Below, one piece after another: positions 36,274-46,309 of a stretch of 64,000 bases of DNA (the first letter of the stretch is position 1; each line of letters begins with the position of its first letter). The stretch covers positions 1,736,001-1,800,000 of the forward strand of contig NZ_CP013420.1 of the NCBI RefSeq assembly GCF_001718695.1, in the 5' to 3' direction. The DNA is from Burkholderia ubonensis (GTDB lineage Bacteria; Pseudomonadota; Gammaproteobacteria; Burkholderiales; Burkholderiaceae). The notes under the pieces were generated by a model. That model worked only from the letters and a program-made list of their open reading frames with translations. It was not told the origin of the DNA and did no database searches. The position numbers were made by a program, and so were the translations under genes.

Positions 36274-36654
36274 TTACTGCGCGAGCGTCACGAGATTGGC
36301 GTCGCGCACCAGCTGCCAGCGGCCGTCGCGCTTGCGGAAGATCGTCAGCGTGTGGCCCGAGCGCCGCACGGTGTCGCCGCCCGGCGGCGTCGCGTCGATC
36401 TCGATGAAATTGCGCAGATACGCCCAGTCGCCCATCACGCGCAGCTCGTCGATCCGGTAACGGCCGTCGACGGCCGCCGCGTGCGCGCCGCGCGATGCGG
36501 CTGCGAACGCCGCCTTGTCGAACGGCGGCTGGCCGGCGACCATGAAGATCGCATCGTCGGCGATCAGGTCGAGCACGGTCGCCAGATCGCCGCGGCGGCT
36601 CGACACGAACCAGGTTTCCACCAGCGTGCGAATCGCGTGTTCGTCTTCGGTCAT
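36274..36654 (-). CDS. NTF2-like / SgcJ-type nuclear transport factor 2 protein
   Basis: A 126-residue cone-shaped NTF2-fold protein of the SnoaL/DUF4440 group. The pattern EDEHAIRTLVETWFVSSRRGD at the N-terminus, DDAIFMVAGQPPFDKAAF and a closing strand FRKRDGRWQLVRDANLV are typical. Such proteins bind or isomerise small hydrophobic ligands, but most are unassigned. It is monocistronic, convergent with miaA, and separated from purM by the purM terminator. Confidence 0.8.
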   Translation of the reverse strand: MTEDEHAIRTLVETWFVSSRRGDLATVLDLIADDAIFMVAGQPPFDKAAFAAASRGAHAAAVDGRYRIDELRVMGDWAYLRNFIEIDATPPGGDTVRRSGHTLTIFRKRDGRWQLVRDANLVTLAQ

Positions 36655-36701
36655 CGTCGTCCCTCCTTCAATGCCGCATCGGCACGCCCGCGCCGAGCGC
36701 G

Positions 36702-36735
36702 AAAAAAAACCGCCCGGATCGACTCCGGGCGGCTT
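36702..36735 (-). terminator. purM terminator
   Basis: Stem CCGCCCGGA / TCCGGGCGG with a five-base loop; read on the minus strand it is followed by eight Ts, a strong terminator downstream of the purM stop. Confidence 0.93.
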
Positions 36736-36761
36736 TCGTCACTGCATGCTGCGGCGGCGCG

Positions 36762-37817
36762 TCAGACCACGACCGTCTGCGCTTCACCTTCGCGGCTCGC
36801 GCGCACGACGCCGATCTTCCACACCTGCTCGCCGGCCGCCGTCAGCTGGCTGACCGCTGCGTCGGCATCCGCCGCCGACACGATCACGGCCATGCCGATC
36901 CCGCAGTTGAACACGCGATGCATTTCCGCGTCGGCGACGCCGCCATGCTCCTGCAGCCACTGGAACAGCGGCGGCAGCGGCCACGCCTTCTGGTCCAGCT
37001 CGGCCGTCAGGCCTTCGCGCAGCACGCGCGGAATGTTCTCGACGAGGCCGCCGCCGGTGATGTGCGCCATCCCCTTCACGGCGATCTTTTCCATCAGCGC
37101 GAGCAGCGGCTTCACGTAGATGCGGGTCGGCGCCATCAGCGTGTCGGCGAGCGAGCGGCCGTGGAAATCGGCCGACAGGTCCGGGTTCGCGCGCTCGATG
37201 ATCTTGCGCACGAGCGAGAAGCCGTTCGAGTGGATGCCGCTCGACGCGAGGCCCAGCACCACGTCGCCTTCGGCGATCGTGCTGCCGTCGATGATCTTGC
37301 TCTTCTCGACCGCGCCGACCGCGAAGCCCGCGAGGTCGTATTCGCCGTCCGGGTACATGCCCGGCATTTCGGCGGTTTCGCCGCCGATCAGCGCGCAGCC
37401 CGACAGTTCGCAGCCTTGCGCGATGCCCTTGACGACGGTCGCGGCCGTGTCGACGTCGAGCTTGCCGCACGCGAAGTAGTCGAGGAAGAACAGCGGCTCG
37501 GCGCCCTGCACGAGGATGTCGTTCACGCTCATCGCGACGAGATCCTGGCCGACCGTATCGTGTTTGTTCAGATGAAACGCGAGCTTGAGCTTCGTGCCGA
37601 CGCCGTCGGTGCCCGACACGAGCACCGGCTCGCGGTACTTCTTCGGCACCTCGAACAGCGCGCCGAACCCGCCGATGCCGCCGAGCACGCCGTCGCGCAG
37701 GGTTTTCTTCGCAAAAGGCTTGATCTTGTCGACGAGCGCGTCGCCCGCGTCGATGTCGACGCCCGCGTCACGATAGGACAGACCTTGAGCGTCAGGAGCG
37801 GATTTCGGAGGATTCAT
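36762..37817 (-). CDS. purM: phosphoribosylformylglycinamidine cyclo-ligase
   Basis: AIR synthetase, the fifth step of purine synthesis, closing the imidazole ring with ATP. The 351-residue protein shows [20 protein letters not shown] at the start, [41 protein letters not shown] and [14 protein letters not shown], all signatures of PurM. It is divergent from hda and monocistronic. Confidence 0.97.
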   Translation of the reverse strand: MNPPKSAPDAQGLSYRDAGVDIDAGDALVDKIKPFAKKTLRDGVLGGIGGFGALFEVPKKYREPVLVSGTDGVGTKLKLAFHLNKHDTVGQDLVAMSVNDILVQGAEPLFFLDYFACGKLDVDTAATVVKGIAQGCELSGCALIGGETAEMPGMYPDGEYDLAGFAVGAVEKSKIIDGSTIAEGDVVLGLASSGIHSNGFSLVRKIIERANPDLSADFHGRSLADTLMAPTRIYVKPLLALMEKIAVKGMAHITGGGLVENIPRVLREGLTAELDQKAWPLPPLFQWLQEHGGVADAEMHRVFNCGIGMAVIVSAADADAAVSQLTAAGEQVWKIGVVRASREGEAQTVVV

Positions 37818-37909
37818 GGGGGAATGCGAGAAGGTCGGTAAAATGCGATTTTACCCGAAGCCGGCCCGCTGGCCGGAATTCCCCGCATCGATTCGTCAGG
37901 GATTGCATC

Positions 37910-38044
37910 TTGGCCAACACGTCCCCGTTTTCACCGCTGAGCGAGCCGCGCCGGAACCCGCGCGCCGCCGTGCGTGCGGCCGCGCGTGCAGCCATCGACG
38001 CCGCGCTCCCCGGCGCACGTTTCACCAACCGACCCGCATTGTGA
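37910..38044 (+). other. possible 44-codon leader ORF before hda
   Basis: A TTG-initiated frame of 44 codons runs to a TGA at 38042-38044, overlapping the hda GTG start as TTGTGA. It is Arg/Ala/Pro-rich and I recognise no family. It may be chance in GC-rich DNA; its overlap with the hda start is the only reason to record it. Confidence 0.2.
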
Positions 38045-38781
38045 CTGTGTCCCGTCAACTGACGCTCGATCTCGGCACGCCGCCCCCCGCCACGTTCGAC
38101 AACTTCATCACGGGCGAGGAAAACGGCGAGCTCGTCACGCGGCTGCAGAAGCTCGACCTCGCGCTGGCGGCGGGCCCCGTGCCGGACCGGTCGTTCTACA
38201 TCTGGGGCGAACCCGGCAGCGGCCGCAGCCACCTGCTGCAGGCGCTCGTGAGCGACGCGTCGTACGGCTACGCGCGCTACCTGACGCCGCAAAGCCCGCT
38301 CGGCGCGTTCACGTTCGATCCGCGCATCGGCATCTACGCGATCGACGACTGCGACCGGATGAGCGACACGCAGCAGGTCGCGCTCTTCAACCTGTTCAAC
38401 GAGGTCCGCGCACATCCGTCGAGCGCGTTCGTCGCGGCGGGCCCCGCGGCGCCGCTCGCGCTCGACGTCCGCGAGGACCTGCGCACGCGCCTCGGCTGGG
38501 GGCTCGTGTTCCACCTGTCGCCGCCGTCCGACGCCGGCAAGATCGCCGTGCTGAAGCTCGCGGCGAAGGAGCGCGGGATCGCGCTCACCGACGACATCGC
38601 GGCTTACCTGCTGACCCATTTCCGCCGCGACATGCCAAGCCTGATGGCGCTGCTCGACGCGCTCGACCGTTTCTCGCTCGAGCAGAAGCGCGCCGTCACG
38701 CTGCCGCTGCTGCGCCGGATGCTGGCCCGCCCCGGCGACGACATCGCGCCGCCGGGCGCGGGCCCGAACCGCTTCGAGTAA
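38041..38781 (+). CDS. hda: DnaA regulatory inactivator Hda
   Basis: AAA+ protein of 246 residues that, with the loaded sliding clamp, promotes ATP hydrolysis by DnaA and resets replication initiation. It opens with SRQLTLDLG, a clamp-binding QLxLxL-type motif, then FDNFITGEENGE, a Walker A-like GEPGSGRSHLL (Arg in place of Lys, as is usual for Hda), IYAIDDCDRM for Walker B, and the C-terminal lid. GTG at 38041 is chosen; GTG at 38047 is nearly equal. It precedes the HAD phosphatase by 11 bp. Confidence 0.9.
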   Translation: MTVSRQLTLDLGTPPPATFDNFITGEENGELVTRLQKLDLALAAGPVPDRSFYIWGEPGSGRSHLLQALVSDASYGYARYLTPQSPLGAFTFDPRIGIYAIDDCDRMSDTQQVALFNLFNEVRAHPSSAFVAAGPAAPLALDVREDLRTRLGWGLVFHLSPPSDAGKIAVLKLAAKERGIALTDDIAAYLLTHFRRDMPSLMALLDALDRFSLEQKRAVTLPLLRRMLARPGDDIAPPGAGPNRFE

Positions 38782-38792
38782 AATGCGCATCC

Positions 38793-39470
38793 ATGACTAA
38801 TCTGGCACTCTTTGACCTCGATCACACGCTGATCCCGACCGATAGCGACCACGAATGGGGCCGCTTCATGGTGAAGCTCGGCATCGTCGACGCGGAAAGC
38901 TTTTCGCGTCAGAACGACCAGTTCTTCGCCGACTACAAGGCCGGCAAGCTGGACATCCACGCGTACCTCACGGCGATGCTCACGCCGCTCGCGAAATATT
39001 CGCGCGCGCAGCTCGCCGAGTGGCACGACCAGTACATGCACGAGGTGATCCGGCCCGCGATGACGCCCGCCGCGCTCGAACTCGTGCGCCAGCACCTCGA
39101 TGCCGGCGACCTGTGCTGCGTCGTCACCGCGACCAACGAATTCATCACGCGGCCGATCGCGACCGCCTTCGGCGTCGACACGCTGATCGCGTGCGAGGTC
39201 GAGACGACCGACGGCCACCCCGACTCGCCGTACACCGGCCGGCCGACCGGCACACCGAGCTATCGCGAAGGCAAGATCGTGCGCACCGAAGCGTGGCTCG
39301 CGTCGCTCGGCAAGCACTGGGACGATTTCGAGCACAGCTACTTCTACAGCGACTCGCACAACGACATCCCGCTGCTCGAGAAAGTCACCGACCCGATCGC
39401 GACCAACCCCGACGACACGCTGCGCGCGCATGCACGCGACCGCGGCTGGCGCATCCTAGATCTCTTCTGA
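38793..39470 (+). CDS. HAD-IB family hydrolase (SerB-like)
   Basis: A 225-residue haloacid-dehalogenase-fold phosphatase. Catalytic motif I is LFDLDHTLIPTDSD with the nucleophile and acid Asp pair (Asp8 and Asp10), motif II is VVTATNEFIT, and motif III/IV is the late YSDSHNDIPLLE. This is the pattern of the HAD-IB group that includes phosphoserine phosphatases and phosphatidylglycerophosphatase-like enzymes. In Burkholderia-type genomes it is the usual gene between hda and pcnB. The exact substrate is not determined. Confidence 0.9.
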   Translation: MTNLALFDLDHTLIPTDSDHEWGRFMVKLGIVDAESFSRQNDQFFADYKAGKLDIHAYLTAMLTPLAKYSRAQLAEWHDQYMHEVIRPAMTPAALELVRQHLDAGDLCCVVTATNEFITRPIATAFGVDTLIACEVETTDGHPDSPYTGRPTGTPSYREGKIVRTEAWLASLGKHWDDFEHSYFYSDSHNDIPLLEKVTDPIATNPDDTLRAHARDRGWRILDLF

Positions 39471-39493
39471 ACGTCGTAACGTCGTAACGTCGT
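39470..39493 (+). repeat. three exact copies of an 8-bp tandem repeat at the pcnB start
   Basis: AACGTCGT is repeated three times without mismatch, starting at the last base of the HAD-gene stop codon and running into the pcnB GTG. The array therefore makes up the whole pcnB ribosome-binding region, and no Shine-Dalgarno is recognisable within it. Confidence 0.9.
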
Positions 39494-41012
39494 GATCAAG
39501 AAATTCATCCGCAAGCTGCTCGGCCAGGACGACGCCGCGCAAACGCCCTCCGCCGCCGCCACCGATGCGGCGCCCGCCCCGCGCACCGCGAAGGGCGCCC
39601 GCGGCGCCGCCGCGAAGCGTCCGCGCAGCAACCACGAGCCGACCGTCGTGCCCGCGAGCGTGCACCGCATCGATCCCGCGCTGATCTCGAAAAACGCGGT
39701 GCGCGTGACCGATACGCTGCAACAGGCGGGCTTCCGCGCGTTCATCGTCGGCGGCGCGGTCCGCGACCTGCTGCTCGGCATCGCGCCGAAGGACTTCGAC
39801 GTCGCGACCGACGCGACGCCGACCGAGGTCCAGCGCCTGTTCCGCCGCGCGCGCCTGATCGGCCGCCGCTTCCAGATCGTCCACGTGCAGTTCGGCCAGG
39901 AGCTGATCGAGGTGTCGACGTTCCGCGCGCTCGTCGATCCGCCCCCTGCCGAGGCCGAGCCGCCGAAGCGCCTGAAGCGCGACGAACTCGACCGCCGCAC
40001 GCACGCGGTCGACGCGAGCGGCCGCGTGCTGCGCGACAACGTGTGGGGCGAACAGCACGAGGACGCCGCGCGCCGCGACTTCACGATCAACGCGATGTAC
40101 TACGACCCGTCGACGCAAACGGTGCTCGACTACCACGACGGGATGGCCGACGTGCGTGCGCGCCTGCTGCGGATGATCGGCGACCCGGCCACGCGCTATC
40201 GCGAGGACCCGGTGCGGATGCTGCGCGTGGTGCGCTTCGCGGCGAAGCTCGGCTTCGACATCGAGCTGCATACGCGCGAGCCGATCAACGCGCTCGCCGA
40301 CCTGATCAACAACGTGCCGGCCGCGCGCCTGTTCGACGAGATGCTGAAGCTGCTGCTGTCCGGCCACGCGCTCGCGTGCCTGAAGCAGCTGCGCGGCGAA
40401 GGCCTGCACCACGGGCTGCTGCCGCTCCTCGACGTCGTGCTCGAACAGCCGCAGGGCGAGAAGTTCATCACGCTCGCGCTGAACAACACCGACGCGCGCG
40501 TGCGCGCCGGCAAGCCGGTGTCGCCGGGCTTCCTGTTCGCGACGCTGCTGTGGCACGACATGCGCCAGCGCTTCGAGCAGTACACGGCCGACGGCGAGTT
40601 CCCGGTGCCCGCGCTGCATCGCGCGATGGACGACGTGCTCGACATGCAGACCGAGAAGCTCGCGATCCACAAGCGCTACTCGGCCGACATGCGCGAGATC
40701 TGGGGCCTGCAGCTGCGCCTCGAGAAGCGCTCCGGCCGCAGCGCGCTGCGCCTGCTGGAACACCAAAGATTCAGAGCGGGGTATGATTTCCTCCTGTTAC
40801 GCTGCGAATCCGGCGAGCTGGATCCTGCCGTCGGGCAGTGGTGGACGGAATTCATCGAAGGCGACGCGGCCGCGCGCGACGCATTGCTCACGCAGGGCGG
40901 CAACAAGGAGAAATCGCCCCGCAAGCGGCGCCGCCGCGGCGGCGCGAAGAACCGCAAGGGCACCGAAGGCGCGGAGCAGGCGTCGGACGGCCCGGCCGGT
41001 TCCGACGACTGA
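39492..41012 (+). CDS. pcnB: poly(A) polymerase PcnB
   Basis: Class II nucleotidyltransferase that adds 3' poly(A) tails to RNA and promotes decay. The 506-residue protein has FIVGGAVRDLLLGIAPKDFDVATDATPTEVQRLF with the active-site Asp pair in DFDVAT, RDFTINAMYYD, and YREDPVRMLRVVRFAAKLGF. An Ala/Pro-rich N-terminal extension and a Lys/Arg-rich tail (SPRKRRRRGGAKNRKG) flank the enzyme. GTG start with no clear Shine-Dalgarno; the start lies in an 8-bp tandem repeat. Confidence 0.94.
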   Translation: MIKKFIRKLLGQDDAAQTPSAAATDAAPAPRTAKGARGAAAKRPRSNHEPTVVPASVHRIDPALISKNAVRVTDTLQQAGFRAFIVGGAVRDLLLGIAPKDFDVATDATPTEVQRLFRRARLIGRRFQIVHVQFGQELIEVSTFRALVDPPPAEAEPPKRLKRDELDRRTHAVDASGRVLRDNVWGEQHEDAARRDFTINAMYYDPSTQTVLDYHDGMADVRARLLRMIGDPATRYREDPVRMLRVVRFAAKLGFDIELHTREPINALADLINNVPAARLFDEMLKLLLSGHALACLKQLRGEGLHHGLLPLLDVVLEQPQGEKFITLALNNTDARVRAGKPVSPGFLFATLLWHDMRQRFEQYTADGEFPVPALHRAMDDVLDMQTEKLAIHKRYSADMREIWGLQLRLEKRSGRSALRLLEHQRFRAGYDFLLLRCESGELDPAVGQWWTEFIEGDAAARDALLTQGGNKEKSPRKRRRRGGAKNRKGTEGAEQASDGPAGSDD

Positions 41013-41045
41013 CGCGCGCCGGCGAACGACGTAGGAAGTGATGCC

Positions 41046-41591
41046 ATGACGGTTGCATATCTCGGACTGGGGGCGAATCTCGGCGATGCGCGCCAGACCT
41101 TGAAGGACGCGGTGGTATGCCTCGCGCAGCAGCGCACGGTCGCCGTGCTCGACAAGTCGAGCCTGTATCGCACGGCCCCGGTCGACGCCGGGGGCGACGA
41201 CTACTACAACTGCGCGGTCAAGATCGACACGACGCTCGCCGCGCGCGAGCTGCTCGCCCTCTGCCAGAAGATCGAACATCACTTCGGGCGCGAGCGCCCG
41301 TACCGCAACGCGCCCCGCACGCTCGACATCGACATCCTGCTGTACGGCGTCGACTCGATCGACGAACCCGACCTGATCGTCCCGCACCCGCGCCTGACCG
41401 ACCGCGCGTTCGCGCTCGTGCCGCTCGTCGAGCTCGACCCGGCGCTCCACATCCCGGCGCGCGGCCGCGCCGAGGCATTTCTCGCCGCGGTCGCGAGCCA
41501 GCGCATCGAGAAGGTCCAGACCTGCAAGTGCCCGATGCAGAGAGCGCTCGCCGCTGCCGGCAACGGCGCCGACAAGAACCCCTGCCGATGA
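41046..41591 (+). CDS. folK: 2-amino-4-hydroxy-6-hydroxymethyldihydropteridine diphosphokinase
   Basis: HPPK transfers pyrophosphate from ATP to 6-hydroxymethyl-dihydropterin in folate synthesis. The 181-residue protein shows [11 protein letters not shown] at the start, [43 protein letters not shown] (the loop 3 and Asp metal ligands) and [16 protein letters not shown] short Cys-containing tail (CKCPMQR) follows. The stop overlaps the next gene by 4 bp. Confidence 0.96.
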   Translation: MTVAYLGLGANLGDARQTLKDAVVCLAQQRTVAVLDKSSLYRTAPVDAGGDDYYNCAVKIDTTLAARELLALCQKIEHHFGRERPYRNAPRTLDIDILLYGVDSIDEPDLIVPHPRLTDRAFALVPLVELDPALHIPARGRAEAFLAAVASQRIEKVQTCKCPMQRALAAAGNGADKNPCR

Positions 41592-42274
41592 ACCCGACAC
41601 CGCTGACCGTCACCGCGCCGGACCTGCGCGCGCCGCACCGCTATCTCGTGATCGAAGGCCCGATCGGCGTCGGCAAGACGACGCTGGCCCGCCTGCTCGC
41701 CGAGCGCTGGTCGATGCAGACGCTGCTCGAGCGCCCGCAGGACAATCCGTTTCTCGAGCGCTTCTACCGCGACACCGCGCGCTATGCGCTGCCGACGCAG
41801 CTGGCGTTCGCGCTGCAGCGCGCGCAGCAGGCGCGCGAACTGAGCGCGGCGCTGGACACGGGCCGGCCGGTCGTCGCCGATTTCATGCCGCAGAAGAACG
41901 AGATCTTCGCGCGGCTGAACCTGCCGGAAGACGAGTGGCAGCTCTATCGCGCGCTCGCGGCGCACGTCGACGCGCCCCGGGCGAGCGCCCCCGATCTCGT
42001 CGTCTACCTGCAGGCGAGCCCCGAGGTGCTGTTCGCGCGGATCCAGAAACGCGGCCTGCCGATGGAGCTGCAGATCAGCGACGCCTACCTGCGCGCGCTC
42101 GTCGACGCGTACAACGAATTCTTCTATCACTACGACCGCACGCCGGTACTGACGGTCGCCGCGGAACACCTGAATCCGCTGGACTCCCCCGAAGATCTCG
42201 CATTGCTGGTCGAGCACATCGCAACGATGCGCGGCCGCAAGGAATTCTTCGTCAAGGGCGAGACGACGCGCTGA
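41588..42274 (+). CDS. deoxynucleoside kinase
   Basis: A 228-residue P-loop kinase of the deoxynucleoside kinase (dGK/dAK/dCK) family, which salvages deoxynucleosides. The Walker A motif [10 protein letters not shown] lies at residues 24-33. The substrate helix follows ([20 protein letters not shown]), then [13 protein letters not shown] and [19 protein letters not shown] with a lid Arg. Its start overlaps folK by 4 bp, and it is followed by panB after 41 bp. Confidence 0.9.
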   Translation: MNPTPLTVTAPDLRAPHRYLVIEGPIGVGKTTLARLLAERWSMQTLLERPQDNPFLERFYRDTARYALPTQLAFALQRAQQARELSAALDTGRPVVADFMPQKNEIFARLNLPEDEWQLYRALAAHVDAPRASAPDLVVYLQASPEVLFARIQKRGLPMELQISDAYLRALVDAYNEFFYHYDRTPVLTVAAEHLNPLDSPEDLALLVEHIATMRGRKEFFVKGETTR

Positions 42275-42315
42275 CGCGTCTCGCCGCTGTTTTTACCTAT
42301 CGAACCGGATTTCCC

Positions 42316-43131
42316 ATGACCTATCTCCAGGAATCGAGCCGGGCTGCCGTGACCGTGCCGAAACTGCAGGCGATGCGCGACGCCGGCGAGAAGATCGCGA
42401 TGCTGACCTGCTACGACGCGAGCTTCGCCGCGCTGCTCGACCGCGCGGGCGTCGACGTCCTGCTGATCGGCGATTCGCTCGGCAACGTGCTGCAAGGCCA
42501 CACCACCACCCTGCCCGTCACGCTCGACGACATCGCGTATCACACCGCCTGCGTCGCACGCGCGCAGCCGCGCACGCTGATCGTCGCGGACCTGCCGTTC
42601 GGCACGTACGGCACGCCCGCCGACGCGTTCGAGAGCTCGGTCAAGCTGATGCGCGCCGGCGCGCAGATGGTCAAGCTCGAAGGCGGCGAATGGCTCGCCG
42701 ACACCGTGCGCTTCCTGGTCGAGCGCGCGGTGCCCGTGTGCGCGCACGTCGGCCTGACGCCGCAATCGGTGCATGCGTTCGGCGGCTTCAAGGTGCAGGG
42801 CAAGACCGAAGCCGGCGCCGCGCAACTGCTGCGCGACGCGCGCGCGATCGAGGACGCGGGCGCGCAGCTCGTCGTGCTCGAGGCCGTGCCGACGCTCGTC
42901 GCATCCGAAGTCACGCACATGCTGCGCATTCCGACGATCGGCATCGGCGCGGGTGTGGACTGCTCGGGCCAGGTGCTGGTGCTGCACGACATGCTCGGCA
43001 TCTTCCCCGGCAAGCGGCCGCGCTTCGTCAAGGACTTCATGCAGGGCCAGCCGAATATTCAGGCGGCGGTCGAAGCGTATGTGCGCGCGGTGAAGGACGG
43101 TTCGTTTCCCGGGCCGGAGCATACGTTCTGA
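42316..43131 (+). CDS. panB: 3-methyl-2-oxobutanoate hydroxymethyltransferase
   Basis: First committed enzyme of pantothenate synthesis, transferring a hydroxymethyl group from methylene-THF to ketoisovalerate. The 271-residue protein contains [60 protein letters not shown] and [21 protein letters not shown], all signatures of PanB. panC is not adjacent. A terminator follows. Confidence 0.97.
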   Translation: MTYLQESSRAAVTVPKLQAMRDAGEKIAMLTCYDASFAALLDRAGVDVLLIGDSLGNVLQGHTTTLPVTLDDIAYHTACVARAQPRTLIVADLPFGTYGTPADAFESSVKLMRAGAQMVKLEGGEWLADTVRFLVERAVPVCAHVGLTPQSVHAFGGFKVQGKTEAGAAQLLRDARAIEDAGAQLVVLEAVPTLVASEVTHMLRIPTIGIGAGVDCSGQVLVLHDMLGIFPGKRPRFVKDFMQGQPNIQAAVEAYVRAVKDGSFPGPEHTF

Positions 43132-43179
43132 TGCGCGGCGGCGCGCACGAATAGCGACTCGCCGCCGATTCGCAGACGC

Positions 43180-43219
43180 AAAAAAACGCGGTGCCCGTTG
43201 CGGGGCGCCGCGTTTTTTT
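43180..43219. terminator. bidirectional terminator between panB and pabBC
   Basis: A 10-bp GC stem with one G-U pair around a GTTG-type loop, flanked by seven As and seven Ts, sits between convergent genes. Confidence 0.92.
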
Positions 43220-43275
43220 CATCGTTGCATTCGGGATGACCGGCGCGGCCTCGGCGGCCACCCCTGCCGGTCACA

Positions 43276-45171
43276 TCACTTCAACACCGCATCCAGCGCG
43301 CCGCGCAGCGCGTTGGTCAAGAGCAGCGCTTGCGCGCGCGACAGGTCCTCGCGCGTCACGACGCGCTCCGTCGCGCCGAACGACGGATCGTCGAGCAGCA
43401 CGCCGCGCATCACACCCGGCAGCACCCCGCTCGACAGCGGCGGCGTCACCCATCGCCCATCGAGCTTCACGAACACGTTCGAGCGCCCGCCTTCCGTCAG
43501 CTCGCCGCGCTCGTTGAAAAACAGCATGTCGAAACAGCCGAGCGCCTCGGCCGCCTGCCATGCGCGATCGTATTCGGCGCGGCGCGTCGTCTTGTGCAGT
43601 AGCAGTGCGTCGTCCGAACGCATCGGCGCAAAGCCGTGCTCCGATGCGAGCAGCACGCCGACCGGCCCTGCCGGCAGCGGCTTCAACGACGCGGCGACGA
43701 TCTCGAACGCCCCATCCTTCGCGAGCGACAGCTTCATCCGGTATGGACCGTCGCCTTCGAGCGACGCGCAATCCGCGGCGATCCGCCGCTCGCGGCACGC
43801 GGCTTCGTCGAAGCGAAAGCCGAACGCGTCCGCACTGCGCCGCAGCCGCGCGAGATGCCGGTCGAGATGGCGGATGCCGTCCGCGCGCGTCGCGCAGGTC
43901 GTTTCGAACAGCTGGAAGCCGGGATCGGCATCGGTCAGGAATCGCGCTTTCAATTCGCACTCCGCATATTCGTCGGCGGCGACGCTGTCGAGCACGATCC
44001 CCCCGCCGACACCCATCGTGCCGGTACGCCAGCCGCCGGCGATGGCCGCGCTTTCGCCTGCCGCACCTACGCCGGCCGCGCCTAAGCCGGCCGCGCCGAG
44101 CGTCAACGTGCGAATCGCCACCGACAGGCAGAAATCGCCGCAGCCGGCCGCGGGTTCGGGCGGCGCGTCGAGCCAGCCGATCGCTCCCGTATAGAGGCCG
44201 CGCGGCGTCGACTCGATCGCGTCGATCAGCTGCATCGTCTTGTGTTTCGGCGCACCGGTGATCGAGCCGCACGGAAACAGCGCGCGCAGCACATCGGCGA
44301 ACGTCGTGCCGTCGCGCCATCCGGCTTCGACGGTCGACGTCATCTGCCACACCGACGCATACGGCTCGACCGAGAACAACGCCGGCACCTTGACCGTCCC
44401 CGTGCGCGCGATCCGCGACAGATCGTTGCGCAGGAGATCGACGATCATCACGTTCTCGGCACGGTTCTTCGGGTCGTTCGCGAGGAATGCCGCTGCCTGA
44501 GCATCGCGCTGCGGATCGCCCGAACGCGGTGCGGTGCCCTTCATCGGCCGCGCGCGCAGCACGTCGCCGTGCCGCTCGACGAACAGCTCCGGCGAGCACG
44601 ACACGACCCACGCGCCGTCCGGCAGCGCGATCAGCGCGCCGTAGCGCACCGGCTGGCGAGCACGCAGGCGCCGATACAGTGCGAGCGGCGCGCCGAACGC
44701 GTCGAAATGCAGCCGGTACGTGTAGTTGACCTGATACGAGTCGCCCGCGCGCAGCGCGTCGTGCACCGCGGCGATCGCCGCATCGAACGCGTCGCGCGTC
44801 ACGCTCTTCGTCACGTGCGCGACGCCCGCGATCGACGGCGACGCCGCGCCGCCGTCGCGCTGCGCGAGCCACGCATCGACCTCGTCGCGCGACAGGCGCT
44901 CGCAGCGCGCAAACAGCAAAAAGCGCAGCGGGGCCTCGCCCGGCTGCGCCCATTGCAGGTTGCGCCCGAATTCATAGTCGCCGGCCACGACCGCGTGCAG
45001 CCCGTCGCGCAGATCCTGCGCGAGCGCCGCATCGATCGCGTCGAGCTGCGCGGGATCGGCGCACACCCGCTCGCGCACGAAGCCCGTATACAAGCGACTC
45101 GACCGCGCGGACGCGGTCGAGTCGCAATCGTCCAAGAGCGCGAACGACGCGCTCTCGCTGCCTTCAGTCAT
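43276..45171 (-). CDS. pabB: fused aminodeoxychorismate synthase PabB and lyase PabC
   Basis: A 631-residue bifunctional protein for p-aminobenzoate synthesis. Residues of about 1-412 are the chorismate-binding PabB part (KAR PMKGTAPR, NVMIVDLLRNDLSR, FPCGSITGAPKHKTMQLID, YTGAIGW, GGGIVLDS). Residues from about 417 form a fold-type IV PLP lyase, with FQLFETTCATRADGIRHLDRHLARL, LHKTTRRAEYD (probable PLP lysine) and FNERGELTEGGRSNVFV. A GAAG-rich tandem insertion occurs near residues 359-374. The glutamine amidotransferase PabA is elsewhere. It follows dnaJ by 4 bp. Confidence 0.9.
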   Translation of the reverse strand: MTEGSESASFALLDDCDSTASARSSRLYTGFVRERVCADPAQLDAIDAALAQDLRDGLHAVVAGDYEFGRNLQWAQPGEAPLRFLLFARCERLSRDEVDAWLAQRDGGAASPSIAGVAHVTKSVTRDAFDAAIAAVHDALRAGDSYQVNYTYRLHFDAFGAPLALYRRLRARQPVRYGALIALPDGAWVVSCSPELFVERHGDVLRARPMKGTAPRSGDPQRDAQAAAFLANDPKNRAENVMIVDLLRNDLSRIARTGTVKVPALFSVEPYASVWQMTSTVEAGWRDGTTFADVLRALFPCGSITGAPKHKTMQLIDAIESTPRGLYTGAIGWLDAPPEPAAGCGDFCLSVAIRTLTLGAAGLGAAGVGAAGESAAIAGGWRTGTMGVGGGIVLDSVAADEYAECELKARFLTDADPGFQLFETTCATRADGIRHLDRHLARLRRSADAFGFRFDEAACRERRIAADCASLEGDGPYRMKLSLAKDGAFEIVAASLKPLPAGPVGVLLASEHGFAPMRSDDALLLHKTTRRAEYDRAWQAAEALGCFDMLFFNERGELTEGGRSNVFVKLDGRWVTPPLSSGVLPGVMRGVLLDDPSFGATERVVTREDLSRAQALLLTNALRGALDAVLK

Positions 45172-45175
45172 GCCG

Positions 45176-46309
45176 TTACTCGAAGAAGCTCTTCACCCGG
45201 TCGAACCAGCTCTTGCTCTGCGGGCTGTGGCGCGCGCCGCCTTCGGCCAGCGATTTCTCGAACTGCTTGAGCAGATCGCGCTGTTGCTCGGTCAGCTTCA
45301 CCGGCGTCTCGACCTGCACGTGCACGTACAGATCGCCCGCGATGCTCGAACGCAGCCCCTTGATGCCCTTGCTGCGCAGGCGGAACGTCTTGCCCGACTG
45401 CGTGCCTTCCGGCACCGGGAACGTCGCGCGGCCGGCCAGCGTCGGCACCTCGATCTCGCCGCCGAGCGCGGCGGTCGTGAACGGGATCGGCATCTGGCAA
45501 TGCAGGTCGTCGCCGTCGCGCTCGAACACCGAGTGCGGCTTGATGTGGATCTCGACGTACAGGTCGCCCGGCGGCCCGCCGTTGATGCCCGGCTCGCCGT
45601 TGCCGGCCGAGCGGATCCGCATGCCGTCGTCGATCCCCGCCGGGATCTTCACTTCGAGCGTCTTGGTTTCCTTCACCTTGCCCGACCCGTGGCAATGCGC
45701 GCACGGCTCGGGAATGTAGGTGCCGCTGCCGTGGCACTTCGGGCAGGTCTGCTGGATGCTGAAGAAGCCCTGCGACATCCGCACCGTGCCCTGGCCGTGA
45801 CAGGTCGGGCAGGTCTCGGGCTTGGTACCCGGTTTCGCGCCCGAGCCGTGGCAGATCCCGCACGACACCCAGCTCGGCACGCGGATCTGCGTGTCGTAGC
45901 CGTGCGCGGCCTGCTCGAGCGTGATTTCCATGCTGTAGCGCAGGTCCGCGCCGCGATACACCTGCGGACCACCCCGGCCGCCGCGGCCGCCCGCCGCCGC
46001 CTGGCCGAAAATGTCGCCGAAGATGTCGCCGAACGCGTCGGCAAAGCCGCCGAAGCCCTGTGCGCCCGCACCGCCCATGTTCGGATCGACGCCCGCGTGG
46101 CCGTACTGGTCGTACGCGGCCCGCTTCTGGCTGTCCGACAGCATTTCGTAGGCTTCCTTCGCCTCCTTGAAATGCTCTTCCGCACCCTTGTTGTCCGGAT
46201 TGCGGTCAGGGTGATACTTCATCGCAAGCTTGCGATATGCCTTCTTGATTTCGTCGTCGCTCGCATTCTTCGCGACGCCCAGAACCTCGTAGTAATCCCG
46301 TTTCGCCAT
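45176..46309 (-). CDS. dnaJ: molecular chaperone DnaJ
   Basis: Type I Hsp40 co-chaperone of DnaK, 377 residues. The J-domain has HPD within [11 protein letters not shown]; a Gly/Phe-rich linker follows ([19 protein letters not shown]). The zinc domain has four repeats: [33 protein letters not shown] and [10 protein letters not shown], all with the Cys-x-x-Cys-x-Gly-x-Gly form. It is 256 bp downstream of dnaK and 4 bp from pabBC. Confidence 0.97.
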   Translation of the reverse strand: MAKRDYYEVLGVAKNASDDEIKKAYRKLAMKYHPDRNPDNKGAEEHFKEAKEAYEMLSDSQKRAAYDQYGHAGVDPNMGGAGAQGFGGFADAFGDIFGDIFGQAAAGGRGGRGGPQVYRGADLRYSMEITLEQAAHGYDTQIRVPSWVSCGICHGSGAKPGTKPETCPTCHGQGTVRMSQGFFSIQQTCPKCHGSGTYIPEPCAHCHGSGKVKETKTLEVKIPAGIDDGMRIRSAGNGEPGINGGPPGDLYVEIHIKPHSVFERDGDDLHCQMPIPFTTAALGGEIEVPTLAGRATFPVPEGTQSGKTFRLRSKGIKGLRSSIAGDLYVHVQVETPVKLTEQQRDLLKQFEKSLAEGGARHSPQSKSWFDRVKSFFE

